This document shows positions 1 to 7,675 of a stretch of DNA of 64,000 nucleotides, one piece after another. The stretch comes from Mycolicibacterium sp. CR10 (lineage in GTDB: Bacteria; Actinomycetota; Actinomycetes; Mycobacteriales; Mycobacteriaceae): the NCBI RefSeq assembly GCF_005222675.1, contig NZ_STGE01000012.1, positions 124,001-188,000 on the forward strand, given 5' to 3'. Position 1 is the stretch's first letter. Each line of letters opens with the position of its first letter. Under the pieces are notes generated by a model. The model ran no database searches. It had not been told where the DNA came from and saw nothing but the letters and a program-made list of their open reading frames with translations. Position numbers and translations under genes: made by a program.

Positions 1-1151
1 TCGGCCCGTTCCCGCAGCACATCGACGGTTTCACCGGCGCCGCCGACGATGTTGACGTGGCCGATCTTGCGGCCGGGCCGCTCCTGCTTGCCGTACAGAT
101 GCACCTTCGCCTCGGGCATTCGCGCGAACAGGTGGTGCACCCGTTCGTCCATCGACATCGTCGGGACCGGATCACCGCCAAGCACATTGCCCATCACCGT
201 GAACGGTGTCAGCGGCGCGGTGTCACCCAGCGGATAGTCCAGCACCGCGCGGAGGTGCTGCTCGAACTGCGACGTGCGCGCCCCGTCCATGGTCCAGTGC
301 CCGGAATTGTGCGGCCGCATCGCCAGCTCGTTGACCATCAGCTCACCAGAGACGGTCTCGAACAATTCGACCGCGAGCACCCCGACGACCCCCAACTCCG
401 ACGCCAGCCGCAGCGCCAATCCCGAAGCAGCGGAACCGAGTTCATCGGAAAGCCCAGGCGCAGGCGCCAGCACCGTCACGCAGATCCCGTCGCGTTGCAC
501 GGTCTCCACCACCGGCCACGCCGCACCCTGACCGAACGGTGAGCGGGCGACCAGCGCGGCCAGTTCGCGCTTCATCGCGACGCGTTCCTCGATCATCACC
601 TCGACGCCGTCGGCCAGATAGCGCTGCACGATCTCACGGGCTTCCTCCGCGTCGGCAGCCATCACCACGCCGCGACCGTCGTAGCCGCCGCGCACGGTCT
701 TGATGACCACCGGCCCGCCGATCTGCTCGGCGAAGGCCTCGGCCTCGCCGCCGGAGGACACCGCGGAAAAGCGCGGGACGGGCGCGCCGAGGGCTTCTAG
801 CCGGCGCCGCATCGTCAGTTTGTCCTGGGCGTGGATCAGCGCTTCGGGGGGTGGTGCGACGTTGATGCCCTCGGCGACGAGCGTCTGTAAATGCTCCGTC
901 GGGACGTGTTCGTGGTCGAACGTGAGGACTGTCACACCCTGGGCTGCGCGACGCAGCGCGTCGAGGTCGGTGTGGGACCCGATGACGATGTCCGGGGACA
1001 CCTGCGCGGCCGGGTCGTCGCTGTGGGCGGCCAGCACGCGCAGCGTCTGGCCCAGCGCAATCGCGGCCTGATGGGTCATTCGGGCGAGTTGTCCGCCGCC
1101 GATCATTGCGACGACGGGAGGTTCCGTGGGACGGGAAGGTCTCAGTGACAC
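1..1151 (-). CDS. purK: PurK, N5-carboxyaminoimidazole ribonucleotide synthase (3' end cut by window edge)
   Basis: ATP-dependent carboxylation of AIR in de novo purine synthesis; a cytosolic ATP-grasp enzyme that normally works with PurE. The frame is open from a GTG at 1151 to the window edge, about 383 codons. The N-terminus carries the dinucleotide-fold-like glycine motif MIGGGQLARM (residues 16-25). Later come TFDHEHVP and an ATP-grasp stretch with RGGYDGRGV, then NELAMRPHNSGHWT, all typical of PurK. An in-frame TAG just upstream of 1151 supports that start. It is divergent from the GtrA gene, as in M. tuberculosis (Rv3276c/Rv3277). The C-terminus and purE lie outside the window. Confidence 0.95.
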   Translation of the reverse strand, partial: MSLRPSRPTEPPVVAMIGGGQLARMTHQAAIALGQTLRVLAAHSDDPAAQVSPDIVIGSHTDLDALRRAAQGVTVLTFDHEHVPTEHLQTLVAEGINVAPPPEALIHAQDKLTMRRRLEALGAPVPRFSAVSSGGEAEAFAEQIGGPVVIKTVRGGYDGRGVVMAADAEEAREIVQRYLADGVEVMIEERVAMKRELAALVARSPFGQGAAWPVVETVQRDGICVTVLAPAPGLSDELGSAASGLALRLASELGVVGVLAVELFETVSGELMVNELAMRPHNSGHWTMDGARTSQFEQHLRAVLDYPLGDTAPLTPFTVMGNVLGGDPVPTMSMDERVHHLFARMPEAKVHLYGKQERPGRKIGHVNIVGGAGETVDVLRERA

Positions 1152-1231
1152 GCCGACTATGGTGTCATGACCCAGGCCACAGATTTGACCTGCAGCTACG
1201 CCGCGATGGGGAAGTTCTAAGGGTCGTTCCG

Positions 1232-1237
1232 TAGACT
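1232..1237 (+). promoter_or_regulatory. Putative -10 box (TAGACT) for a leaderless transcript
   Basis: TAGACT fits the mycobacterial TANNNT -10 consensus and ends 8 nt before the GTG at 1246. No purine-rich ribosome binding site precedes that GTG, so transcription probably starts at or next to the start codon. This is inferred from spacing only. Confidence 0.4.
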
Positions 1238-1245
1238 TCGACCTT

Positions 1246-1920
1246 GTGTCCTTTGCCGATGCGACGATCAAGCGCCTTCCGAGGCCGATCCGTCCCTATG
1301 CCGAACAGCATCACGAGCTGATCAAGTTCGCCATCGTCGGCGCGACCACTTTCGTCATCGACCTGGCGGTCTTCTTTACGCTCAAGCTGACGATTCTCGA
1401 GCCCAAGCCGGTGACCGCCAAGATCATCGCGGGCATCGTCGCCGTCATCGCCTCCTACATTCTGAACCGGGAATGGAGCTTCCGCGACCGCGGCGGCCGG
1501 GAACGTCACCACGAGGCGCTGCTGTTCTTCGGCGTCAGCGGTGTCGGCGTGATGCTGAGCATGGCCCCGCTGTGGATCTCCAGCTACGTGTTGATGCTGC
1601 GCGTTCCGATGGTCTCGCTGGCCATGGAGAATCTCGCCGATTTCATCTCCGCCTACATCATCGGCAACCTGCTGCAGATGGCGTTCCGGTTCTGGGCGTT
1701 CCGTCGGTTCGTGTTCCCCGACGAGTTCGCGCGCAACCCGGAGAAGGCGCTGGAGTCGACGCTCACCGGCGGCGGCATCGCCGAGGCGCTCGAAGACGGC
1801 TATGAGGCCCGCCATCCCGACGCACGGGACGACAACGTCACCCAGATGCGGCAGTCACGCCGCCGGGCGAACCGTCAGCTGGGCGATTCCTCGGACCCCA
1901 GGGTGTCGAAAACTTCGTGA
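1246..1920 (+). CDS. GtrA family membrane protein (Rv3277-like)
   Basis: A 224-aa protein with four predicted membrane helices (about residues 27-50, 60-76, 91-115 and 128-150). Conserved GtrA features include KFAIVGATTFVIDL near the first helix and YILNREWSF after the second. GtrA proteins are proposed to flip polyprenyl-linked sugars; in mycobacteria such proteins are linked to cell-wall arabinogalactan/LAM sugar donors. The hydrophilic C-terminal tail (from about 160) is extra. The 3' end overlaps the convergent PH-domain gene by 46 bp. The same order relative to purK is found in M. tuberculosis. The start is GTG, probably leaderless. Confidence 0.9.
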   Translation: MSFADATIKRLPRPIRPYAEQHHELIKFAIVGATTFVIDLAVFFTLKLTILEPKPVTAKIIAGIVAVIASYILNREWSFRDRGGRERHHEALLFFGVSGVGVMLSMAPLWISSYVLMLRVPMVSLAMENLADFISAYIIGNLLQMAFRFWAFRRFVFPDEFARNPEKALESTLTGGGIAEALEDGYEARHPDARDDNVTQMRQSRRRANRQLGDSSDPRVSKTS

Positions 1921-2393
1921 TACAGCAGTGAGTGCACGCGTTCCACGCGCGGAATGTCGTGGAACTCGAGCGGGTCCTGCGATGCCGATTCGATGATCAG
2001 TGTGCCGGTGCGCAGCATGCGGTCGAAGACGCCGTGCTTGAACTCCACGCTGTTGATGCGGGCCAGCGGAATGTCGATGCCCGCGCGGGTGAGCAGCCCG
2101 TGGCGGAACATCACCCGGCGGTCGGTGATGACGAAATGCGTCGTCCACCAGTTCAGGAACGGCCAGATCGACAGCCAGACGATGAGGATCAGCCAGATCG
2201 CGGCGATCACGAGGAACACGATGTTCTTGGCGGTCGATTCCCAGTTGAGGGTGTTCACGTAGCCGGCGATGAACGCCGCGGCCGCGGTGGCGACGATGAG
2301 GACCAGGGCCGGACCGATCAGCCGCTTCCAGTGCGGATGGCGATGCAAGACCACGTGTTCGTCCTGCGCCAGCACGTTCTCCGGATAGCCCAC
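1875..2393 (-). CDS. PH-domain (bPH2/DUF304) membrane protein (Rv3278c-like)
   Basis: A 172-aa protein with two membrane helices (about 25-47 and 58-80), then a bacterial pleckstrin-homology domain (about 84-150) holding the typical segment FVITDRRVMFRHGLL and an IPLARINSVEF strand. The function of the family is not well defined; it is membrane anchored with the PH domain cytosolic. The start is GTG at 2393 with a -10-like box 6 nt upstream and no Shine-Dalgarno sequence. In M. tuberculosis the next gene is birA, which is missing here. The tail overlaps the convergent GtrA gene. Confidence 0.88.
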   Translation of the reverse strand: MGYPENVLAQDEHVVLHRHPHWKRLIGPALVLIVATAAAAFIAGYVNTLNWESTAKNIVFLVIAAIWLILIVWLSIWPFLNWWTTHFVITDRRVMFRHGLLTRAGIDIPLARINSVEFKHGVFDRMLRTGTLIIESASQDPLEFHDIPRVERVHSLLYHEVFDTLGSEESPS

Positions 2394-2399
2394 GGCAGC

Positions 2400-2405
2400 A
2401 CTTTA
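2400..2405 (-). promoter_or_regulatory. Putative -10 box (TAAAGT on minus strand), leaderless PH-domain gene
   Basis: Read on the minus strand, TAAAGT is followed by 6 nt and then the GTG at 2393. This is the spacing expected when transcription begins on the start codon. No ribosome binding site is seen between them. Confidence 0.4.
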
Positions 2406-2546
2406 CTCAGCCGGAGCATTGCGCGTCGGTCTATCGACCACGCCGCGCGACTCCCTGCGTTCGGGGGCTGACACCCGTCTTTCCCAGGCCGTCATCAACC
2501 ATTGACGACCCACCCGGGGATCCCAGCCCAACGGCAGGCGGCGGCG

Positions 2547-2552
2547 TATCTT
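2547..2552 (+). promoter_or_regulatory. Putative -10 box (TATCTT), leaderless small Cys-rich ORF
   Basis: TATCTT is followed by 6 nt and then the GTG at 2559. It decides the start chosen for the small Cys-rich protein; longer in-frame readings starting with TTG at 2502 lack any signal. Confidence 0.35.
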
Positions 2553-2558
2553 CGACGC

Positions 2559-2720
2559 GTGGGGATGGGGGAATGCGCGTGCGGGCACACCCGCGACGTT
2601 CACGAGCACTACCGTGCCGGCACCGATTGTTCGATGTGCGAGTGCGCGCGGTTCCGGCCGGGCGGCGACGGTGTCGTCGACCGAATCCAGCGCGCGGTCC
2701 ATCAGTTGTTCAACCGCTGA
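2559..2720 (+). CDS. Small Cys/His-rich protein, putative zinc-binding, function unknown
   Basis: About 53 aa from GTG 2559, or 51 from ATG 2565. The sequence has CACGHTRDVHEHY followed by CSMCECARFRP, a spacing of paired Cys and His residues that suggests one small zinc site. It ends 4 bp before the stop codon of the convergent hydrolase gene. I do not recognise a named family. The regular Cys/His pattern and a -10 box placed for leaderless expression argue that it is real. It marks the last base of the conserved backbone before block I. Confidence 0.55.
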   Translation: MGMGECACGHTRDVHEHYRAGTDCSMCECARFRPGGDGVVDRIQRAVHQLFNR

Positions 2721-2724
2721 CCCG

Positions 2725-5076
2725 TCAGAGCCAGATGCCGAACGCCGGCTTGGTCGTGAAGTCGCGCCGAATCAACCCGAAGTTGTCCTCCGGATCCGAC
2801 AGGCTGGTGCCGGTGTCGAGGATCGAGTACAGGTACACCGGGCCGACGTAGTCGTAGGTGCGGGCGAAGTCGATGTACATCTTGATGGTCTGCGCCTGCG
2901 CGGCTTCGCTCACCGCGAACGGTGACGTCCCAGTCGGGGCGCCGACCTCGGTTAGCCAGATCTTCTTGGCACCGTCGCCGTAGGAGACCATCACGTCGTG
3001 CACCGCCTTGACCGAATCGATGGTCGGCAGCGACGGGAAGGCATACGGGTGCATGGACAGCGCGTCGAAGTATCCGCCCGCGCCCGCGGCGTACATCGCC
3101 TTGACGTAGTCGAGGGGCTTGATCCCGCTGCCGTCCGGCGACAGTCCACCGGTGATGACGGTCGCCGACGGGTCGACGGCCTTGATCGCCGGGTACACGG
3201 CCTTCAGCAGCGCGGCGTACGCGGCGGGGTTCGGCGACGCCCAGAAGCGCGGGATGTTCTGTTCGTTCCAGATCTCCCAGGTGTCGATCTTGCCGAGGTA
3301 GTGCTGCGCGGTTGCGGCGGCGAACTGTGCGAACTGTTGCGGATTCGCCGGCACCGCATGCGCGTTGGTGCTTCCCGACAGCCAGCCCGGGGTGTCGTAG
3401 AGCATGCCGAGCACGGACATGTCGCGGGCGATGGCCTTGTTGACCAGCGGGTCGATCTTCGAATAGTCGAGCGTGCCCTTCGTCCATTCGACGATCTGCC
3501 AGCTGATGTCAATCCGCAGCGACGTCACTCCCGCGGCCTTCGACATGTCCAGCGCCCGGTTGGTGTCGGCGTCGGACAGCCCCAGCCACCACGACAGACC
3601 CTGAACGCCGATGGTCGGCGTCGCGCCCGGGGTAATGCCGGCCATCGCGAGCTTCACCTGCGCGACGACGCTGCTGCTGATGCCGTCCGAGGCGGTGTAG
3701 GTGAAGGCGTCGGCGCCGGTGAAGTTGGCGTTCGGGGTGTAGGTGAACGAGCCGTCGGCCTGGAAGTTCAAGGCGCCGAACTTCGGGCCTGCGACCACCT
3801 TCGCCGTCAACGCCTGACCCTCGTAGTCGGTGTCGTTGGTCAGCACGTTGCCCGTCACCGGGGAGTTCACGATTCCGGAGAAGTTGTCGTTGACCGCCTT
3901 GGGCGCCTGATTGACCGCCCCGACGACGACGGTGATCGTGGCGGTGGACCCGTGCCCGGACAGCGGCTTGAGCCATCCGAACATGCCGTGGGAATGGGAA
4001 CCGCTGTCGCGGATAGTGACCGTGAATATGTCCCTGATGATTCCGGTCGTGAGGGCATCGTCGGGGTTGTAGACGAAGGTTCCGGTGGCCTGGTCGATGG
4101 TGACGGTGCCGTACTTGGGGCCAGTCTTGGTCCCTTTGGCCGTGACGCTGTAGGTGACGGGGTCTCCGTCGGCGTCGCTGCCGCCGAAGGAGATCGGCGC
4201 GCTGACGCCGGTGCTGTCGGTGAGGGTGACCGCCACCTCGCGTGACGGCAGCGTCGGTGTGGCGTTGTTCCACATGCGACTCCACGCGGACTGCAGGAGC
4301 GTGAAGAACGACACAGACTTCACCGGGGCGGACGGTGCGGGCGTCGTCGATGACGTGGTGGTGGCTGTCGCGAACCGCACGGTGCTCGCCGCGACAACGG
4401 GTGTGGCGGTTGCCTTGTCGGTCGCCACCGGAGCCTCGACTGCGGAAGACACCGGTTCGCTGCCGGCCGACTGCTCGGAGGTGGCCACCGTCGTCTGCCG
4501 CGGCTCGGCCGACTCGTCGCTGTCCTGACTGACCGCGGGTGTCTCGGGCGCCCGCGCGACGGCGCGCGGCCGCGGGGTGTCCTCGGCGACGGCGACGGTG
4601 GTGTCGTGGCGGTCACCTCGCTTGATGCGCGAGGTCGCCGAAGTCGAGGCTGCCGGGGCATCGTCGGCCTCGGCCTCGACGTCGTCGGGCTCTGCGTCAA
4701 CGTCGTCTGCATCGTCTGACTCGGAGGCGTCGTCTGACTCGGAGGCGTCATTGGCGGAGTCGTCGGCAGCCTCGGCGGCGCCGTCGTCGGAAGCGTCGGC
4801 CTCGGAGGCGTCGCGGTCGGCCGAGTCGTCATCCGCGGTGCGCGAGGGTGCGGATGCGCTGGTCGAGTCCGACGCGCTCTGCCCGGATGTCTCGGTGTCG
4901 GCGGCGGCGACGGCCGCCCCGTTGGCGGCGACCGCGGCACACGCCAGACCGGCCGCCACAGCAACTGCGCCGAACCATCGTCGGCATCGCGGATAGGGGG
5001 TGGCGGTGGAGAAACTTGCTGGGTAACTGCTTGCGAGTGCCGCTTTGTAAGTTTGCTGAGATTGCGCCGACAGCAT
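2725..5076 (-). CDS. Large secreted GH39/PslG-like glycoside hydrolase with acidic linker and cadherin-like repeats
   Basis: 783 aa from ATG 5076 (GGGG about 8 nt upstream; an in-frame ATG at 5205 is less likely). Order of parts: a positively charged start and Ala-rich signal/anchor (about 30-60); a long low-complexity Asp/Ser/Ala region (about 60-145) and Ser/Thr/Pro linker (to 250); two VCBS/cadherin-type beta domains (about 290-385 with DADGDPVTYSVT, and about 388-475 with VLTNDTDYEGQ); a TIM-barrel hydrolase domain (about 487-783). The likely acid/base is Glu605 (EIWNEQN) and the nucleophile Glu710 (IWLTEVGAP). The catalytic domain resembles the exopolysaccharide hydrolase PslG and the 400-aa paralogue at 6467-7669. 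Probably an exported polysaccharide-cleaving enzyme; the substrate is inferred from context only. Confidence 0.82.
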   Translation of the reverse strand: MLSAQSQQTYKAALASSYPASFSTATPYPRCRRWFGAVAVAAGLACAAVAANGAAVAAADTETSGQSASDSTSASAPSRTADDDSADRDASEADASDDGAAEAADDSANDASESDDASESDDADDVDAEPDDVEAEADDAPAASTSATSRIKRGDRHDTTVAVAEDTPRPRAVARAPETPAVSQDSDESAEPRQTTVATSEQSAGSEPVSSAVEAPVATDKATATPVVAASTVRFATATTTSSTTPAPSAPVKSVSFFTLLQSAWSRMWNNATPTLPSREVAVTLTDSTGVSAPISFGGSDADGDPVTYSVTAKGTKTGPKYGTVTIDQATGTFVYNPDDALTTGIIRDIFTVTIRDSGSHSHGMFGWLKPLSGHGSTATITVVVGAVNQAPKAVNDNFSGIVNSPVTGNVLTNDTDYEGQALTAKVVAGPKFGALNFQADGSFTYTPNANFTGADAFTYTASDGISSSVVAQVKLAMAGITPGATPTIGVQGLSWWLGLSDADTNRALDMSKAAGVTSLRIDISWQIVEWTKGTLDYSKIDPLVNKAIARDMSVLGMLYDTPGWLSGSTNAHAVPANPQQFAQFAAATAQHYLGKIDTWEIWNEQNIPRFWASPNPAAYAALLKAVYPAIKAVDPSATVITGGLSPDGSGIKPLDYVKAMYAAGAGGYFDALSMHPYAFPSLPTIDSVKAVHDVMVSYGDGAKKIWLTEVGAPTGTSPFAVSEAAQAQTIKMYIDFARTYDYVGPVYLYSILDTGTSLSDPEDNFGLIRRDFTTKPAFGIWL

Positions 5077-5183
5077 GAATAAAGCCCCGTTTCGCAAACA
5101 GGGGTGAGACCTATTCACCCAGTGCAACGGATTTTGCACGCAATCCAGAGAACTTTGCACGGAATCGGGAAACGCGCGTAAAC

Positions 5184-5191
5184 AAGTTTGC
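5184..5191 (-). promoter_or_regulatory. GCAAACTT octamer upstream of the secreted hydrolase gene
   Basis: One of five exact noncoding copies of this octamer in the window, all beside polysaccharide genes. It lies about 108 bp before the start at 5076, next to a repeated TTTGCACG element (about 5135-5160). A further copy (5049-5056) falls inside the first codons of the gene. Role unknown; a candidate regulator site. Confidence 0.3.
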
Positions 5192-5350
5192 TCGCTGAAG
5201 GCCACACGGGGATGAGAAGCGCAGCAACGTAATTCGCTGAATCACACAGCGCGCGCGGAATTACCCCAATAACAGCTATCCGAATTGCGAATCATGCGTC
5301 GCTGAAATCACACTCCCGTGCTCGAAAACTTTCGCTGCGTGGATAGTGCG

Positions 5351-6430
5351 TCAGGCGCGTGGGGACACGCGCGCTTCGCCGACACGCGCCCGCCGCGGCC
5401 AGTTGGTCACCCAGGCCGGGGCGTCGAACACCCATCCGAGGCCGATCCGGCGCGCCACCGTGCCGACGAGAACAGACCCGGCGACCCCCACAAGCAGGCA
5501 CGCGACCACGATCACCCACGTCGACGTCACCCCCAGATACACCAGCGCGATCCGGGTGCCCGACGCCAGGATGATGTGCGCGAGATAGATGTCGAGGGAT
5601 CGCCGGCCCAGGAAGGCCAGCAGCGACGACGATCGCGCGGCCTGACCGAACAGCAGAAGCGCTGCGGACATCACGACCGACAGCACGAAGCCGATCGCCG
5701 TCGTCGCGACGGTGCGGACCTCCCAGAACACTGTCGGCCCGGTGGCGTGGGTGAGCACCGAGAGCGTGGCGCCGACGGCGAGCACCGCGATGCTGACGAG
5801 CCCGGCGACCGTCGGTGAGAACCGGTCGAGCGCCGCTTTGACCCGCTCACCGCCGATGACCATGCCCGCGACGAAGAACACCACGAGACCGAGGCCCTGG
5901 GTGCCGACGTAGCCACCGTCATAACCCCAGAACGCGATGCTGATGACGGCCGCGACGCCCAGGACCCATGGCGCTCGCCGACCCGCCCACGGCTGCGTCG
6001 GAACGAACACCACGGTGACGAGGATCAGGAACGGCAGATACCAGAGGTGCCCCAAGGGCACCCACAGCCTGAGCACCGAGCCGATAGACGGCGGGATGTT
6101 GATCGCGTTCGCGGCCATCAACTGCACGCTGCCCTGCAGCAGGGTCCACAGCACGAAGATGAAGAGCAACTGCGCGACGCGATCCCGGACGTAGCCGCCG
6201 ACGCCGCGCTGCCGGACACCGCGTGCCACGAAAGTGCCTCCGACGAAGGCGAACACGCTCAGCGCGAAGGGTCCTACGAGCAACTCGAGCAGCACGACCG
6301 GGTGATCGCCCATCATGTCCCCGTTGTGCAGCCCTCGGAAGACGTGCACGAGCACGATCACGACGATGGCCACTCCGCGCGCGACGTCGAGCCGTGCGTC
6401 GCGCTTCTTGCGTGCCACCGTGTCCCCCAT
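5351..6430 (-). CDS. Acyltransferase-3 family integral membrane protein (OafA/ExoZ-like)
   Basis: A 359-aa polytopic protein of about ten membrane segments, starting with the family hallmark RLDVARGVAIVVIVLVHV, where the R-x-x-D/x-x-R motif and the H in the first helix are conserved. These enzymes move acetyl or other acyl groups from the cytosolic side to sugars on the outer face. It is the last gene of the coupled exopolysaccharide operon, 36 bp after the hydrolase gene, so it probably acylates this polymer. The start is ATG at 6430. The acyl group and sugar cannot be predicted. Confidence 0.87.
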   Translation of the reverse strand: MGDTVARKKRDARLDVARGVAIVVIVLVHVFRGLHNGDMMGDHPVVLLELLVGPFALSVFAFVGGTFVARGVRQRGVGGYVRDRVAQLLFIFVLWTLLQGSVQLMAANAINIPPSIGSVLRLWVPLGHLWYLPFLILVTVVFVPTQPWAGRRAPWVLGVAAVISIAFWGYDGGYVGTQGLGLVVFFVAGMVIGGERVKAALDRFSPTVAGLVSIAVLAVGATLSVLTHATGPTVFWEVRTVATTAIGFVLSVVMSAALLLFGQAARSSSLLAFLGRRSLDIYLAHIILASGTRIALVYLGVTSTWVIVVACLLVGVAGSVLVGTVARRIGLGWVFDAPAWVTNWPRRARVGEARVSPRA

Positions 6431-6466
6431 GGCCCCTCCCTCTGTGCTTGTCGTGCGGTCGGTCGG

Positions 6467-7669
6467 TCAGTCCTTCAATGCCACCCCGGCATCCTTGAGC
6501 GTCAGATCAGCGCGCACCACGCCGAAGTTCTGTTCGAGGTCGGCGGGGTCGGTTCCGGCGTCGCGGAACTCGTAGAAGATCAACGGTCCGGCCCAGTCCC
6601 ATGTCTCGACGAGTTGGCGGGCCTGCAACAGCGACGCGGCCTGGTCGGTGTCGGACATCGCCTCGGTCGAGGACCCGGTGGCGGCGCCGAACTCGGTGAT
6701 CCAGATCTTCTTGCCGCCGTCGCCGTTGCGTTGCATCAGGTCGTGCAGCGCGGGCAGGTCGGCGAGGCCACCGACCGGGCCCCCGGCATCACCGGCCGGC
6801 AGCGAGGGGAACGAATAGGGATGCACCGCAATCGCATCCGCGGCCTGGGCAGCGCCGTTGAGGTAGAGCCCGTCGATGAACGTGGTCTGCGAGATCCTGC
6901 TGCCGTCCGCGGTGTCGGTGCCGCGGGTGAGGCCCCCGGTCATCACCGTGGCGCCGCCGTCGACATCGTGGATGGCAGCGGACGCGGCGCGGAACAGTTC
7001 GCCGTAGCGATCCACGTCGGGTCGGGGCACCCAGTAGTCGCTGCTGTTGGGCTCGTTCCAGATCTCCCAGCTCCGCAGCCCTTGGGGCGCATACCGATTC
7101 GCGGCGGCGCGGGCGAACTCGGCGAAGTCGGCCGCCTCAGTAGGGGGGACGTGGCTGTCGGTGCCGGGCGGTCGCGCCCAACCCGGGGTGTAGGTGAGCA
7201 GGCCGAGCACCTGCATGTTGTGGTCCGCGGCCTGCCGCGCGATCAGGTCGGTGTAGGACCAGTCGTATCGACCCTTCTCCCCCTCGATCGCCGACCAGTC
7301 GAAATCCACGCGGACAAGCTTGACGTTCATCTGCTCCATCAGGTCGAACTGCCGCTGCACCTCGGCGGGTGGTGTGAAGAGCATCCGCACGCACATGCCG
7401 ATCTCGACCGGCCGGGCCGACGCGGCCGGGGTCTGGCAGGACACCACCACCGCGGCGGCCATCAGCAGGGCCGCCAGTCGCCACAGCCAGGCACGCCCAC
7501 TCTTTGCCGCGGGCTTTCCCGCGGGTCCACCTTTTCCCGCGAAATAGCATTCCGGGTCGTGATTGGGCGAAAATCGCAGCCCTGGCTTCACACTCACGGC
7601 TGGCTCGCCACTCACGGCTGGCTTCACACTCACGGCTGCCTCGCCACTCGCACCTGCCTCGCCACTCAC
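6467..7669 (-). CDS. PslG-like glycoside hydrolase lipoprotein of the EPS operon
   Basis: 400 aa if started at GTG 7669, whose TGA overlap with the upstream GT4 gene (GTGA) suggests coupling. The first 30 residues are six-residue repeats coded by an 18-bp tandem repeat, so the true start may be one of several GTG codons. A lipobox AVVVSC (Cys78) follows the hydrophobic segment at 61-77. The TIM-barrel domain has EIWNEPN (acid/base Glu206) and IWITEFGAA (nucleophile Glu326). It is paralogous to the 783-aa protein at 2725-5076 (shared YSFPSLP and GDGxKKIW segments). Likely a surface-anchored EPS hydrolase for chain release or length control, by analogy with PslG; this role is inferred. Confidence 0.82.
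   Translation of the reverse strand: MSGEAGASGEAAVSVKPAVSGEPAVSVKPGLRFSPNHDPECYFAGKGGPAGKPAAKSGRAWLWRLAALLMAAAVVVSCQTPAASARPVEIGMCVRMLFTPPAEVQRQFDLMEQMNVKLVRVDFDWSAIEGEKGRYDWSYTDLIARQAADHNMQVLGLLTYTPGWARPPGTDSHVPPTEAADFAEFARAAANRYAPQGLRSWEIWNEPNSSDYWVPRPDVDRYGELFRAASAAIHDVDGGATVMTGGLTRGTDTADGSRISQTTFIDGLYLNGAAQAADAIAVHPYSFPSLPAGDAGGPVGGLADLPALHDLMQRNGDGGKKIWITEFGAATGSSTEAMSDTDQAASLLQARQLVETWDWAGPLIFYEFRDAGTDPADLEQNFGVVRADLTLKDAGVALKD
7536..7556. repeat. Degenerate copy of one arm of the 40.3-kb palindrome
   Basis: This 21-bp stretch matches the left arm of the palindrome at 40332-40396 at about 18 positions (core GAAAT-GCATTCCGG). No matching second arm is seen nearby; instead the 18-bp tandem repeat follows. 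It lies inside the hydrolase reading frame. Probably a decayed member of the same palindromic element family. Confidence 0.35.
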
Positions 7670-7675
7670 GGCTGC
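7586..7675. repeat. Tandem repeat, five 18-bp units, spanning the GT4/hydrolase junction
   Basis: Five consecutive 18-bp units begin at 7586, 7604, 7622, 7640 and 7658, with variants of CTCGCCACTCACGGCTGC. On the minus strand each carries a GTGAGT. The array covers the stop codon of the GT4 gene (7666-7668) and the first codons of the hydrolase, where it encodes six-residue repeats such as VSGEPA and VSVKPA. Copy-number change would lengthen or shorten the hydrolase N-terminus without breaking the frame. Confidence 0.85.

Noticed and set aside
7586..7675. CRISPR-like array
   Set aside because: The units are contiguous 18-mers without spacers and lie in coding sequence; no cas genes are present.
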